Assembly: GCF_000153765.1 (NCBI RefSeq)
Contig: NZ_DS022295.1
Coordinates: 1,326,887 to 1,390,886, forward strand
Length of the DNA: 64,000 bases
Source: Mariprofundus ferrooxydans PV-1
GTDB lineage: Bacteria; Pseudomonadota; Zetaproteobacteria; Mariprofundales; Mariprofundaceae
Direction of reading: 5' to 3'
The position numbers and the translations under genes were made by a program. The notes below the pieces were generated by a model. That model saw only the letters and a program-made list of their open reading frames with translations, ran no database searches and was not told the DNA's origin. Shown here one piece after another: positions 53,832-63,370 of this stretch. The first letter of the stretch is position 1; each line of letters opens with the position of its first letter.

Positions 53832-54359
53832 TCAGTGATCGCCATCAGGTTTTTCACCCGCCTTGTGACCGAAATAGAGAGCCAGCGAAATCAGAAAAAT
53901 ACCTGCACCCATATACAGGATATTCAACGGGTCATCGAAAGTAACATGCAGTACATTTTTGAAAAATGCTACGATAAGAATCATCAGAATCACTTTGCCC
54001 AATCGATCTTTCAGGTCGTCCAGTGATTCAATCTGCAGTAATTTCCCTGCACTTGCGTTATCACGGGCAAAATCTATTTTATCAATATGCAGCTCATATA
54101 CACCCAGCGCAAAGATCAGCAATACAATGGCCAGCAGAAAGTCGTCCACCGCAGTAATAACATGACTGACGACATCGGTATGAAAATCCCCCGCATACTC
54201 ATGTCCGAGAAATTCAACATTAATAAATTCCAGAAGCAGATGTCCCATATCCAACGCGGAAGAGATAAACAATAACGCCATGCCAACCACGCAGGACCAA
54301 ACAGCCAGCAGAGTCATATAACGCGAATTCCACAATAACTTTTCAAGAAATTTCTTCAT
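53832..54359 (-). CDS. YqhA-family inner membrane protein (UPF0114)
   Basis: 175 residues, three to four membrane segments. FINVEFLGHEYAGDFHTDVVSHVITAVDDFLLAIVLLIFALGVYEL matches the UPF0114 core. Function unknown. 36 bp downstream of the K+ channel in the antisense sense, same strand. Confidence 0.85.
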   Translation of the reverse strand: MKKFLEKLLWNSRYMTLLAVWSCVVGMALLFISSALDMGHLLLEFINVEFLGHEYAGDFHTDVVSHVITAVDDFLLAIVLLIFALGVYELHIDKIDFARDNASAGKLLQIESLDDLKDRLGKVILMILIVAFFKNVLHVTFDDPLNILYMGAGIFLISLALYFGHKAGEKPDGDH

Positions 54360-54436
54360 TTCTTCCCCTTCCGCTTAATTGTCCACAGGATAATGATATT
54401 CGTACAATCTACCAGCAGATTTCAAACCAACAGCTA

Positions 54437-55054
54437 CTATGCCGGCCAATCACCTGCACCGTCGCGCCACAACACCGGCTCTCCATCACACAGATCGACC
54501 ACCGTACTGGGAACAATGCCACCCCAGCCGGCATCGAGCACTGCACATGAAAAGTGTTTCAGTTGCGGTACAAATTCATCCGGATCAAATGCCGGCTCAT
54601 CCTCACCCGGGAGTAATAGCGTCGTCGCCAGCAACACTTCACCACACTCTTCGAGCAGCATACGACATACAGGGTGATCCGGCATACGAATGCCCACATC
54701 CCTTCTTTTGCCAAAAATGCGCCGAGGCAGCGCTGCACTGGCCGGCAAAATAAACGTATAAGGGCCGGGCAGGCAGCGTTTGAGTATACGATGAGCATGA
54801 TTATCCATGCGCACGCATGCAGAGGCCATCGACAAATCAGCACAGGCCACGGCCCACAGGTGAGAATCATCCAGACGTCTTAATTGCCGGATAGCCGCGA
54901 CAGCATCTGTCGCATCCGGCCTGCACATCAGTGCATAGGTCGTATCGGTCGGCACCGCCACAAACAGCCCCTGTCGCAGCAGATCCGCCGCACGACGAAC
55001 CTGCCTGAGTTGAGGGCGCTCAGGATGCAGACGCAGATGTTCAAAAACATGCAT
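54437..55054 (-). CDS. YciO-like Sua5/YrdC-domain protein
   Basis: 205 residues. VPTDTTYALMCRPD, SHLWAVACADLS, PGPYTFILPAS and VGIRMPDHPVCR follow the Sua5/YrdC/YciO fold. True threonylcarbamoyl-AMP synthases have KxR near KPFS/PLxxL; here it is SHLW, closer to YciO, whose tRNA role is doubtful. Just downstream of the AsmA gene. Confidence 0.85.
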   Translation of the reverse strand: MHVFEHLRLHPERPQLRQVRRAADLLRQGLFVAVPTDTTYALMCRPDATDAVAAIRQLRRLDDSHLWAVACADLSMASACVRMDNHAHRILKRCLPGPYTFILPASAALPRRIFGKRRDVGIRMPDHPVCRMLLEECGEVLLATTLLLPGEDEPAFDPDEFVPQLKHFSCAVLDAGWGGIVPSTVVDLCDGEPVLWRDGAGDWPA

Positions 55055-55067
55055 ATCAGAGCTTCGC

Positions 55068-57356
55068 TTAAAAGCCGGGAATCATGCCGCCGAGCCCCTT
55101 GAGCAACTGCTTGGCCGGCGTTTCAGGTTGCTTCGCCGGAGCGGCAGGCTGTCCTTGTCCGGCCGGCTCAGCGCTCTTTCTGCCGCCGAGCAAGCCGCCG
55201 AGCGCCCCTCCCACATTGCCTTTCTCAAGCAGTGCGGGTGCATTGTCTATCAGGGTTTTGGCATTGATTTCCGGACGCACTTTGGGGGCATCAAACGGGC
55301 CGGTAATGTGTAGCGGTACAACCAGCCCCTTGCGTAGCACATTATCCCCCTGCCCTTTCAATGTACCGACAACGCGAGGCTCAACATGATAATCCAGCAC
55401 CTTCTGCACCAGGTTCACCATGCCCTTGCCTGTAATACGCAGCAGCGGTGAAGCCATAAACAGATCATTATTGGTCGCCACACCATTGACGATATCAAAA
55501 CTGCCGGAGAGTTGGGCAAAATCAGTCTCTTTAGGACCTGGTGCCGCACCCGGACTGGTAAACTGGCGAATAGCACCGGCGATGTCATAACCCTTGAGCT
55601 TGCCATCACGCAACAGCACATTGCCGCGACCATTGAGCGTTTGCACAGCAGCTTCGGTCAAGCCCGTTGCCCGAAGCTGGGTATCCATAGCCATGGTACC
55701 GCTCAACATATCCATGCCCGCCAGCGACTGCAGCAGTGGTCCTGCCTGTACATCCGTAATATGTACCGACTCCTTCCAGCTGGCCGGGTAATCTGCGACA
55801 TTGATACTGGCCTTCTCCACCACCCTGCCCTGTGCCAGGTTGAAGCTCATCGGTTCCATATCAAAACGGCCATTGTTGCCATTGATATCCACTGAGAAGT
55901 CACCCATTTGCAGACCGCGCAGATACAGCGTAGCCACCCTCATCTGGGTTGTCACACGCCAGCTTTTAAGAAAGCGCAAGTCCGGTTCGATTGCAGGTTC
56001 AGCGGCCAAAGCAACAGGGATCAGCGAGATAGAAGCAGCGGCTTTCTGTTGTTTTCCCTGCGGCAGCCAGGGGTCGAGATGCAGCTGCTGTGCATTCATG
56101 CGCAAGCGTATATCAGGACCGGCAAATGCCACGGCACCGGTGACCTTGAGCAGATCCTGATCAAGCAGCAGTTGCAAATCACGAATATCCACGTGTCTGG
56201 CATCGCCTGCTACCAGCGCATTAAAACTCACCTGCTTCCACGGCGCGGGGTGCGCCGCATACATATCGTTCAGCGCAGGCACGAAGGTCGTCAGCCATGT
56301 CCGCTGAATCGGCTGACTGTCTATATGTAACTCGAATGATGGTGTCCCGCTCAATCGGTTGATACGGCCCTTGACTGCCAGCAATGGCGAGTCGTCGACA
56401 GCCAGTGCAACGCGCTGCAGCTTGAGCTCATCCTTGCCCGACATCTCTGCCTTCCAGTTCACATCCAGCTTGTGTGCCGCATCCAGTGTCACTGAACCCT
56501 CGCCCAACCGGAGGCCGCCGGGACGCTGTTCAATGTTCGCGCTCACCCCCACCACTGCCTTGGCAATATCCCCCAACTCTGCAGGCCAGCCGGTAATCAT
56601 GTCTGCGAACGGCTGCAGCCGGATCTGCTCGGCTTTCAGTTTGCCCTGTACAGGCAGGCTGACCGGATCCAGCTTTGTCAAATCGCCAACCGGGCCGACA
56701 TTGGCATCCAGATCAAATGCATTTCCATCCAGTTTTCCGGAAACTTTTACGGCCACCGGTCTTTTCAACTGGACATCATTGAGCGCCACATTCAGCTCAG
56801 TCAGAGCCACCGGTTTAGCCTTGCCATCCACCCAGGTCAGCTCACCATCCGTCAGCGACAGAGATTCTGCCTGCAGCGCTGCCAGCGCCATGCCACCTGC
56901 TGCCCCACTATCTGTATCAACATCGGAAGTTGTAGTGCTCGCAGCAGCAGGCGTTGCCGGTGAGGAAGCCAAGTCGCCCCAGTTGCTTTGACCATCGTCA
57001 TGGCGTTCCAGATAAACGCTGGGTTCAACAATTTCAAAGTGTTTAATTTCCACATTTTTACTCAACAGCGGAATCAGGGCCAGTTTGACATGCAGCTTTT
57101 TCACACTGATAAAGTCGTGGGTGGAAAAACCTTTCCGGTTAGCCAGATGGACATTGTCCAGCTCCACGCCTACCCAGGGAAACAGGGATGCGCTGATCTT
57201 GCCAATCGTCAGTTTTCGACCGGTCACATCCTCGACTTTCTGTTCTATTTGACCTTTATAGGTATTCACATCGATAAAAAATGGTGCTGTCAGCAGCAGC
57301 ACGATCAGCAGTCCGACAAAGACCAGACTGTAACGAACTGTTTTCGGCATGGACAT
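55068..57356 (-). CDS. AsmA-family protein
   Basis: 762 residues from the ATG at 57356 with GGGAG 5 nt upstream. One N-terminal membrane anchor (about 8-28), an AsmA N-terminal domain (ITVEDVTGRKLTIG type: VEDVTGRKLTIGKISASLFPWVG), long repetitive beta-rich periplasmic body and a Pro/Ala/Gln-rich tail. AsmA-like proteins bridge the periplasm and are implicated in phospholipid transport or outer-membrane assembly. Confidence 0.9.
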   Translation of the reverse strand: MSMPKTVRYSLVFVGLLIVLLLTAPFFIDVNTYKGQIEQKVEDVTGRKLTIGKISASLFPWVGVELDNVHLANRKGFSTHDFISVKKLHVKLALIPLLSKNVEIKHFEIVEPSVYLERHDDGQSNWGDLASSPATPAAASTTTSDVDTDSGAAGGMALAALQAESLSLTDGELTWVDGKAKPVALTELNVALNDVQLKRPVAVKVSGKLDGNAFDLDANVGPVGDLTKLDPVSLPVQGKLKAEQIRLQPFADMITGWPAELGDIAKAVVGVSANIEQRPGGLRLGEGSVTLDAAHKLDVNWKAEMSGKDELKLQRVALAVDDSPLLAVKGRINRLSGTPSFELHIDSQPIQRTWLTTFVPALNDMYAAHPAPWKQVSFNALVAGDARHVDIRDLQLLLDQDLLKVTGAVAFAGPDIRLRMNAQQLHLDPWLPQGKQQKAAASISLIPVALAAEPAIEPDLRFLKSWRVTTQMRVATLYLRGLQMGDFSVDINGNNGRFDMEPMSFNLAQGRVVEKASINVADYPASWKESVHITDVQAGPLLQSLAGMDMLSGTMAMDTQLRATGLTEAAVQTLNGRGNVLLRDGKLKGYDIAGAIRQFTSPGAAPGPKETDFAQLSGSFDIVNGVATNNDLFMASPLLRITGKGMVNLVQKVLDYHVEPRVVGTLKGQGDNVLRKGLVVPLHITGPFDAPKVRPEINAKTLIDNAPALLEKGNVGGALGGLLGGRKSAEPAGQGQPAAPAKQPETPAKQLLKGLGGMIPGF

Positions 57357-57440
57357 AATCACTCCCTTTATATGGTCATACTCGGATCATTGGCACGCAG
57401 ACTAACACAATCACACACACCATGCGTAGAGTCACCGCAA

Positions 57441-58100
57441 TCACAAATCACGCGCGGGAAAGCAATCCAGCAACTCCGGAAAATGATGAATGACCTGCCC
57501 TGCTCCAGCCGTTTTGAGCATCTCGGCTGTAGCAGCACCATAGGAAACGCCAATCGAGTCCACGCCTGCCGCGCAGGCCATCTGTATATCGAACACCGCA
57601 TCACCAATCACATGCGTTCGACAGGCATCCACTCCCATCTCATCCATACTCTCCAGCACCATCGCAGGATGCGGTTTAGAGTGCGTACAGTCAGCTGTGC
57701 GTATCACATAAAAAAAATCACCCAGAGAAAACATTTCCAGCACCCGCATCATCCCCGGCTTTGATTTTCCCGTCACAATGCCCAGCCAATATCCCCGCTC
57801 TTTCAACTCGGTCAGCGTTTCACGCACCCCCGGATAGAGTTTGATACTCAACTCACCGGCATGGTAATGCTTGCGATACGCAGCAGCGACAGCCTCATGC
57901 ATGGAAACAGCCCCGGTCAATGTGTCAATCGCAAGCGACAATGACAGACCGGTCACCTGCTGCACAGCTGTTGCCGTCGGGGGCTTAAGACCGCAATCTC
58001 GAAAAGCGTGCTGCATGGCTTGCACAATCAGGCCATGTGAATCCGTTAAGGTCCCATCGCAGTCGAACAATATTAATGAATCAGCACTTCCCGTCATCAC
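57441..58100 (-). CDS. HAD-family phosphatase (phosphoglycolate phosphatase-like)
   Basis: 219 residues. Motif I LFDCDGTLTDS (nucleophile Asp near 13), motif II VTGKSK, motif III Lys in HSKPHP and motif IV VIGDAVFDIQMA. Substrate not shown; Gph/PpaX-type by cap region. Single gene. Confidence 0.88.
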   Translation of the reverse strand: MMTGSADSLILFDCDGTLTDSHGLIVQAMQHAFRDCGLKPPTATAVQQVTGLSLSLAIDTLTGAVSMHEAVAAAYRKHYHAGELSIKLYPGVRETLTELKERGYWLGIVTGKSKPGMMRVLEMFSLGDFFYVIRTADCTHSKPHPAMVLESMDEMGVDACRTHVIGDAVFDIQMACAAGVDSIGVSYGAATAEMLKTAGAGQVIHHFPELLDCFPARDL

Positions 58101-58252
58101 ACCCTGCCATTATTAAAAACTTTCATGATCCTGCATACTGCTTCCAAGCTATTGGATCTGTCTGGCCAGCACCAGTACTACCATGACTGCACGCAGGGGC
58201 TTGCATCTTCCCCGCCCTCCAGCAAGCTTGCGCCTCCCTACGGAGGTTATGC

Positions 58253-58795
58253 ATGAATTATTTTGATAAAAACAGCCCGTTGCAATCGCTGATTCCAGCC
58301 CTGAGGGATTTGCTCACCTCTCCTAAAGCATTTTTTGCTGAATTGCCCGGTGCTGCATTTCACAGCAACGCTCTGTTTTTTGCATCCGCCCCCATTTTCT
58401 TCGCAACATTTATCAGCGTCCCATTTTACGGATTTCTTCTGTGGTTTTTGCTTCCTGTCAGCTGGGGCTTGTCACTGATCGGCCTGTGGGTGTGGTCCAG
58501 ATACATGGCATGGGCAGTCAGAACCGTTGCCAAAGGCAAGCTGGGTAATGCCAACTCATTCCAAATCAGCGCCTATGCCTTTGCACCGATGGCATTAGCG
58601 TCCATCCCCTATGTTGGCATCATCGGCGTACTATGGAATCTGTATTTGCTTTGGGCCGCTCTGGTAAACCGCTGCAAGCTCTCATCCGGCATGGCTCTGC
58701 TCATCATCGGCGTACCGACAATTGTCGTGATTGCATCTCTTGTTGCACTCTCAGGCATGTTGATACAACTGTTTCCGCAACTCGGCCAGGTATAA
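58253..58795 (+). CDS. Yip1-domain inner membrane protein
   Basis: 180 residues with about five hydrophobic segments and the Yip1 layout, including SPKAFFAELP near the N-terminus and the motif YAFAPMALASIPYVG. Function unknown in bacteria. Strong ribosome site (GGAGG) upstream. Confidence 0.78.
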   Translation: MNYFDKNSPLQSLIPALRDLLTSPKAFFAELPGAAFHSNALFFASAPIFFATFISVPFYGFLLWFLLPVSWGLSLIGLWVWSRYMAWAVRTVAKGKLGNANSFQISAYAFAPMALASIPYVGIIGVLWNLYLLWAALVNRCKLSSGMALLIIGVPTIVVIASLVALSGMLIQLFPQLGQV

Positions 58796-59152
58796 CGCTG
58801 ATTTACTCCCTGTTTTCTGCGCAAACCGCAGAGAACCGCTGCTGCCAAGCCGGGAACACAAACGACTGGTTTGGCAGCAGCAACACAATCACGCTTTAGT
58901 TTCTGTGAGTTTATTGTTTGGCAGCAGGCAACAACATCTGCCAAACGATACCCGGCCCCATCTTCGGCAGGCTCACCTTACATGGCTCGAATCCCTTCAT
59001 GCATGCAAGCCCCGGGCGGGCAGAAAATCGGGCTTGCTTTCGTTCGCCTGTACGCCGCACCGGAAAAGCTATCACCCTTTTGAAATCATCGCCGTCAGAC
59101 TTGCCTACGAGTCCGTCATAGCATAACAACTTGTCACCCCGGACGAAGGGTT
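58796..59152. other. Repeat-bearing intergenic region without a gene
   Basis: GCTGCTGCCAA (58838-58848) and TTGGCAGCAGC (58871-58881) form an 11-bp stem with a 22-nt loop, which could end the Yip1 transcript. GTTTGGCAGCAG occurs twice (58869 and 58916). Beyond 58960 several short ORFs overlap on both strands but none has a ribosome site or known motif. Confidence 0.4.
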
Positions 59153-59983
59153 TTACTGAAACTTCAACTCAAGCATACGCCCGCCTGTCTCATCGGCTAT
59201 TTTCTGAAATGCATATTTGGTCGTATCATTACTCGTGCCCAGCGGCAGCGTGAATACCGGGGCCGGTATCTCATGATACCCCACTTCATCGGTCGGCGGC
59301 TCATCACCAATCAACAGGTATGCGCCCGGTACCGGCGAATGCGCCTCTATTTCACGGAACGTATGCCCGATCGTTTCATCTACACCCACAAATGGCGCTT
59401 CCGACATCAGATTATCAAACATCTCACCCATACTGCCTGTATAGGTGCCTGTCCTGTTATCCGCATACCAGCTCACCGCAGAGAGATGCTTGCCTGAGCG
59501 AATCGCTATCAGACGAAGCACCGGTATCAAAAAGGTCGTTACCCCGTGCATCGAGCCAGTACCGTCAACAACCAGATGCAGATCCGTGCCCGGCAGGTCT
59601 CGTAACCCTTTGACGAACATGTCAAAATCCTTGCGCCCTTTGCCCGTCGCCATACCGGCACTGACCAGAACATTCTCCATCTTCTGCTGCACATCCTTGC
59701 TCGACATCAGCGCCTCGGCATTCTGCAACTGCTGCTGCGCATCAACGCTCGCCAGACTATTGATCTCCTGCTGCAGCTTGAGGTTCTCGCGTTTGGCCTG
59801 GGCCAGCTTCTGTTTCAGGTTTGCTATCTCCTGCAACGTTTCTTCCGCCTTGCCGCTGCCCTGTAACTGTGCATTGATCAGAATCAGCGCAAACAGAAAG
59901 ATAAATGCCGCCAACATCAACAGCGCCATATCCGAAAATATCTCGTAAAAATTATCCTGCTGGATGTTCCTTGATCTGCGCAT
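59153..59983 (-). CDS. MotB-like membrane protein with C-terminal vWA-like domain
   Basis: 276 residues. One N-terminal membrane helix (residues 17-37) carries Asp18 at the position of the ion-binding Asp of MotB (FSDMALLMLAAF). A coiled coil follows (48-105, ANLKQKLAQAKRENLKLQQEI). Residues 134-276 form a vWA-like fold with LVVDGTGSM (Asp140, Thr142, Ser144, MIDAS-like) and LIGDEPPTDEV. MotB, TolR and ZorB relatives usually have an OmpA peptidoglycan-binding domain here instead. Starts 8 bp after its partner ends. Confidence 0.75.
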   Translation of the reverse strand: MRRSRNIQQDNFYEIFSDMALLMLAAFIFLFALILINAQLQGSGKAEETLQEIANLKQKLAQAKRENLKLQQEINSLASVDAQQQLQNAEALMSSKDVQQKMENVLVSAGMATGKGRKDFDMFVKGLRDLPGTDLHLVVDGTGSMHGVTTFLIPVLRLIAIRSGKHLSAVSWYADNRTGTYTGSMGEMFDNLMSEAPFVGVDETIGHTFREIEAHSPVPGAYLLIGDEPPTDEVGYHEIPAPVFTLPLGTSNDTTKYAFQKIADETGGRMLELKFQ

Positions 59984-59991
59984 AGAACGAA

Positions 59992-60978
59992 TCAGTCCCT
60001 GCGGCGATTAAATATGCGAGTCAGAATGCCCGGACGAATACCTAATGCATAACGGGCATGACCGCCCGCCATCTTGCGAATCGGATCATCCGCAGCCAGC
60101 TCACCAAGCTCCTTATGCATCGTGGCCGCCTCTTCACGCAGCATACCCATCTCTTCACGGCTCGCCCGCAGGGCAAGGTTGAGCAGCTCAACGCGGCTCT
60201 GAAGCTGCTGGACACTCACATCAAGCGCCCTGATATTACGATCATCACTCGGCTCCAGATCGGCTGATGCATGCACTATACAGGTGCGCAACATCAGATC
60301 CTGTAGGCCGTTGACCGAGGCATCGGTGATCCATGAAAAAACACGCAGCAGAACACCGCCCAACACAGAGCCGATCAGGGTAGTATAAAAAGCCACTCCC
60401 ATACCGGTCATCGCGCTACGCAAACCCTCAACCAGCAGATGCTGATTCACGCCCAGTGAACCCAGTGCTCCGCTCAGCCCGTTCATCGTGATCGTCATGC
60501 CAAGCACCGTACCAATCAGACCCAGCGTAATCATCAGGTTACCCAGCAACCCGACAAACTGGCTCATGCGATGCTGTGCGGAAAATTCAACGTCAATCAG
60601 CGCATCCACATCCACACGTCCGTTGCGCTCAGTGATCATATGCATCGCATCAACAAAACGATCAACCAGATGACCACCGCCGCGATTGCGGATGCCCGCT
60701 AACCCTTTATCTTTCATCAGCGATTCAATGCGATAGGCGCGAAACCATTCGGCCGTAAGCTTCATCGCCTGAATCATGCTCACGGCTACACCCAGCATGA
60801 ACATTCCCACGATCATCCATGTGACATGCGTTTGATCCTGCTCAATAAAACCAACGACATTCGCCTTGCGTGACATCATGGCAAATACCGTGACTGCCGA
60901 TATCGCCCAGCCCATCCACAGCGCAAAGGTCCTCAGCGCACGCTGATCTGCAGATTTCTGAATTACATTTGATGCCAT
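59992..60978 (-). CDS. MotA/TolQ/ExbB-family proton-channel protein
   Basis: 328 residues. Four membrane segments (about 16-34, 52-73, 142-165, 192-215). The last two carry the family signatures LGLIGTVLGMTITM and GMGVAFYTTLIGSVLGG. A long cytosolic C-terminal coiled coil (247-300) follows. With the MotB-like gene it forms a complete two-gene ion-driven stator; no Tol, Exb, flagellar or gliding gene is adjacent. Confidence 0.85.
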   Translation of the reverse strand: MASNVIQKSADQRALRTFALWMGWAISAVTVFAMMSRKANVVGFIEQDQTHVTWMIVGMFMLGVAVSMIQAMKLTAEWFRAYRIESLMKDKGLAGIRNRGGGHLVDRFVDAMHMITERNGRVDVDALIDVEFSAQHRMSQFVGLLGNLMITLGLIGTVLGMTITMNGLSGALGSLGVNQHLLVEGLRSAMTGMGVAFYTTLIGSVLGGVLLRVFSWITDASVNGLQDLMLRTCIVHASADLEPSDDRNIRALDVSVQQLQSRVELLNLALRASREEMGMLREEAATMHKELGELAADDPIRKMAGGHARYALGIRPGILTRIFNRRRD

Positions 60979-61117
60979 TCGATGCCTCTCCCTGCCCTGT
61001 TTATATCCGTGCCAAAGCCGTCAATACCCGGCTGATACAAGCTATAATGCATCAGCATAGCGTGGTCTGCCGAGACTATCATGATAATCACTGATAGCTG
61101 AATATTTTCTCAAAAAA

Positions 61118-61150
61118 AAGGCCCGGGCAGTGTTATCTGCCCGGGCCTTA
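61118..61150 (-). terminator. Terminator of the globin/NO-response operon
   Basis: A perfect 12-bp stem AGGCCCGGGCAG with a 6-nt loop, followed on the minus strand by eight Ts (61119-61112). Confidence 0.92.
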
Positions 61151-61190
61151 TCTCTAGTCTAGGTATTTCTGCTACTCGTTACGAGTCTTG

Positions 61191-61295
61191 TTAGCCGTTA
61201 CGGTGCTTGTCAGCCACACCGGCAAATACCAGCGGCATGATCAAACCCAATACCGTGAACAACAGAAAAACAGGAATAAACGTCTCATAATGCAT
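61191..61295 (-). CDS. 34-residue membrane microprotein, paralogue of the globin membrane anchor
   Basis: Begins MHYETFIPVFLLFTVLG and ends VADKHRNG. 30 of 34 residues equal the N-terminus of the membrane-anchored globin at 62469. One transmembrane helix (residues 6-26). Ribosome site GGGAGG upstream of the ATG. Last gene before the terminator. A subunit-like or anchoring role in the same complex is an inference. Confidence 0.75.
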   Translation of the reverse strand: MHYETFIPVFLLFTVLGLIMPLVFAGVADKHRNG

Positions 61296-61407
61296 TACCA
61301 CAACCTCCCGGAAAAATCACTGCGGGCAGTGTATCGCCGGGAATATCGTCTTGCAAGCATTGCCTCAACACGCACCTGCACAGGGCATAACTTTCCCAAC
61401 CCCCTTG

Positions 61408-62376
61408 TCAGGCGGGGGTAAATACAAACGGATCGGAGTGAATATCCTGCATCGAGGCACCAGCCAAAAATGACTTCTGGCGCAGTCCATTGACAATCGG
61501 CGGATCACCGCACAAAAAGACCCGATAACCGCTCAGGGAACCAAGCACCTGCCCCGGTATATCCACAATATTGCCCTGCATCCCTCCATCCGGCGCGTCA
61601 CCATGCAGAACGCACGGCGTATAATGAAACTGTTCGTGGGCATCCGCCAGCCTCCGCAGCTCATCTATCAGATAGAGGCCTGCTGTAGCCAGACTGGCAT
61701 GAAACAGATGAATCGGGCCGGCATGCCCCTGCTCCAGCGCGTCGCGCAAAATGCCGTACAGAGGCGCAAGCCCCGTGCCTGCTCCGGCAAGCAACAATGG
61801 ACGCTCCGAACTGCCGGGCAGATAAAAACAATCGCCGGACGGTCCGAAAAAGGAGAGCTCATCACCAACCTCAATCTCGTCAAATACCCACGTGCTCATA
61901 CGTCCTTCAGGTACCTTTTTAATATGTAGCTCCAGATATGAATCGGCAGGAATACTCGCCAGTGAATAGCTGCGTGTCAGCTCATCGCTGGCCCGGATCA
62001 GGTTCACAAACTGTCCGGCCCTGTAAGTGAATCCTTCAGGTATATCCAGCCGCAGGCGCACAATTGATTCATTGAGCAGCTCTTTGCCAAGCAGACGCGC
62101 CGTATATCTGGGGGAGACTGATGCCAAACCGATCTCCATATCCTCCACCGGCTTGCACAGGCAAGCGAGGAAATACCCCTGAGCAGCCAGCGTATCCTTG
62201 ACTCCCAGCTGTGCAGATTTCGGCGGAGTGCCCTTCAGCGCACGCGTCATGCAGGTCAGACAGGCCCCTGCCCTGCAGGATGATGGCAGCATCACACCGT
62301 GGCGAGCCAAACTATCCAGCAATGTTTCATCTTCGGCGCAGAAATAATCCTGACCTTCAAACCGTATTGTTGGCAT
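61408..62376 (-). CDS. [2Fe-2S] ferredoxin-flavin oxidoreductase
   Basis: 322 residues. An N-terminal plant-type ferredoxin (Cys34, Cys39, Cys42, Cys72; CRAGACLTC, LACLC), an FAD domain (RSYSLAS, about residue 135) and an NAD(P) domain (GAGTGLAPLYGIL and CGDPPIVNG). The layout is that of class I dioxygenase reductases. Placed with globins and nsrR, it probably rereduces the globins. Confidence 0.88.
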   Translation of the reverse strand: MPTIRFEGQDYFCAEDETLLDSLARHGVMLPSSCRAGACLTCMTRALKGTPPKSAQLGVKDTLAAQGYFLACLCKPVEDMEIGLASVSPRYTARLLGKELLNESIVRLRLDIPEGFTYRAGQFVNLIRASDELTRSYSLASIPADSYLELHIKKVPEGRMSTWVFDEIEVGDELSFFGPSGDCFYLPGSSERPLLLAGAGTGLAPLYGILRDALEQGHAGPIHLFHASLATAGLYLIDELRRLADAHEQFHYTPCVLHGDAPDGGMQGNIVDIPGQVLGSLSGYRVFLCGDPPIVNGLRQKSFLAGASMQDIHSDPFVFTPA

Positions 62377-62427
62377 GTATCAACCCCAATAAATAATTAC
62401 GCCGAACGCTCTGTCCGGGACATAGAA

Positions 62428-62447
62428 AGGGGGCACTCAAGCCCCCC
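62428..62447 (-). terminator. Weak terminator or attenuator after the globin genes
   Basis: AGGGGGC (62428-62434) and GCCCCCCT (62441-) form a stem with a six-base loop; minus strand continues CCTTTC. The T run is short, so readthrough into the reductase is likely. Confidence 0.5.
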
Positions 62448-62468
62448 TCCATTCACCTGTATTGTGAC

Positions 62469-62963
62469 TCAGCGATCAAGGACGTCGTCACGGGTAGTTT
62501 CGGCCGTCGCAATCACCTGTTGGATCAGGTTATTCGCAACTCCCAGCTCAGCCAGGGTAGCACGCAGATGCATCAGAATATGGTCAAAATGGGAGTCATT
62601 CAGTCCCATCTTGACCAGATGACGATGTCCCTCTCGCATATCCTTGCCGGTGTAGTTATGCGGACCACCGAAAGCCATCGTCAGAAAGGCCTTCTGCTTG
62701 GCAGCCTGCTTATCCATATCAACACCTTCAAAGAAGCGGACGACATAGGCATCGGCCAGCACACGACGGTAAAAGATATCGACGGCTGCATTCACTGCCG
62801 CATCACCACCCAATTGGTCGAACAAGCTCTTGGCTTGCGGTGCGACAGGTTCAGCGGCAGCTGCATTTCGGTTCTTGTCAGCAACACCGGCGAATACCAG
62901 CGGCATAATCAGGCCGAGCACAACAAACAGAATAAATACTGGAATGAATGTTTCATAATGCAT
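62469..62963 (-). CDS. Membrane-anchored truncated haemoglobin
   Basis: 164 residues. A transmembrane helix (6-26) in MHYETFIPVF...VADKNRN, a short Ala/Pro linker, then a trHb fold (45-164) with FDQLGGDAAVNAAVDIFYRRVLAD and the proximal His in MREGHRHLV. 8 identical with the soluble globin over long blocks. NO or O2 chemistry at the membrane is likely. Confidence 0.9.
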   Translation of the reverse strand: MHYETFIPVFILFVVLGLIMPLVFAGVADKNRNAAAAEPVAPQAKSLFDQLGGDAAVNAAVDIFYRRVLADAYVVRFFEGVDMDKQAAKQKAFLTMAFGGPHNYTGKDMREGHRHLVKMGLNDSHFDHILMHLRATLAELGVANNLIQQVIATAETTRDDVLDR

Positions 62964-62969
62964 GATGAA

Positions 62970-63335
62970 TTACCTGTCCAATACGTCGTCACGGGTGCTT
63001 TCAGCTACGCTGATTACCGTGTCGATCAAGTTCTGGGCAACACCCAGCTCAGCCAGTGTGGAGCGCAGGTGGCAAAGGATATGATCAAAATGCGAATCAT
63101 CCAGCCCCATAGCAACCAGGTGACGATGCCCTTCACGCATATCCTTACCTGTATAACTGTTCGGGCCGCCTGTCACCATAGTCAGGAAGGCCTTCTGCTT
63201 GCCAGCCTGTTTTTCCATGTCCACGCCTTCAAAAAAGCGGATCACATATTTATCGGCAAGCACCTTGCGATAGAAGATGTCTACTGCTGCATTAATCGCA
63301 GGTTCGCCACCAAGTTGTTCGTATACTGAGCTCAT
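62970..63335 (-). CDS. Soluble truncated haemoglobin (group 1-like)
   Basis: 121 residues from the ATG at 63335 with GAGGAG 6 nt upstream. YEQLGGEPAINAAVDIFYRKVLAD (Tyr B10 type), FLTMVTGGPNSYTGKDMREGHRHLV with the proximal His. It ends six bases before the membrane-anchored copy starts, a tandem duplication. Confidence 0.92.
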   Translation of the reverse strand: MSSVYEQLGGEPAINAAVDIFYRKVLADKYVIRFFEGVDMEKQAGKQKAFLTMVTGGPNSYTGKDMREGHRHLVAMGLDDSHFDHILCHLRSTLAELGVAQNLIDTVISVAESTRDDVLDR

Positions 63336-63370
63336 GTTTCTCTCCTCTGGTATCGTCATCATGTCATACC

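Noticed and set aside
58980..59010. tRNA-like GGCTCGAATCCC motif
   Set aside because: The flanking 5-bp T-stem does not pair on either strand and no acceptor or anticodon arm is found.
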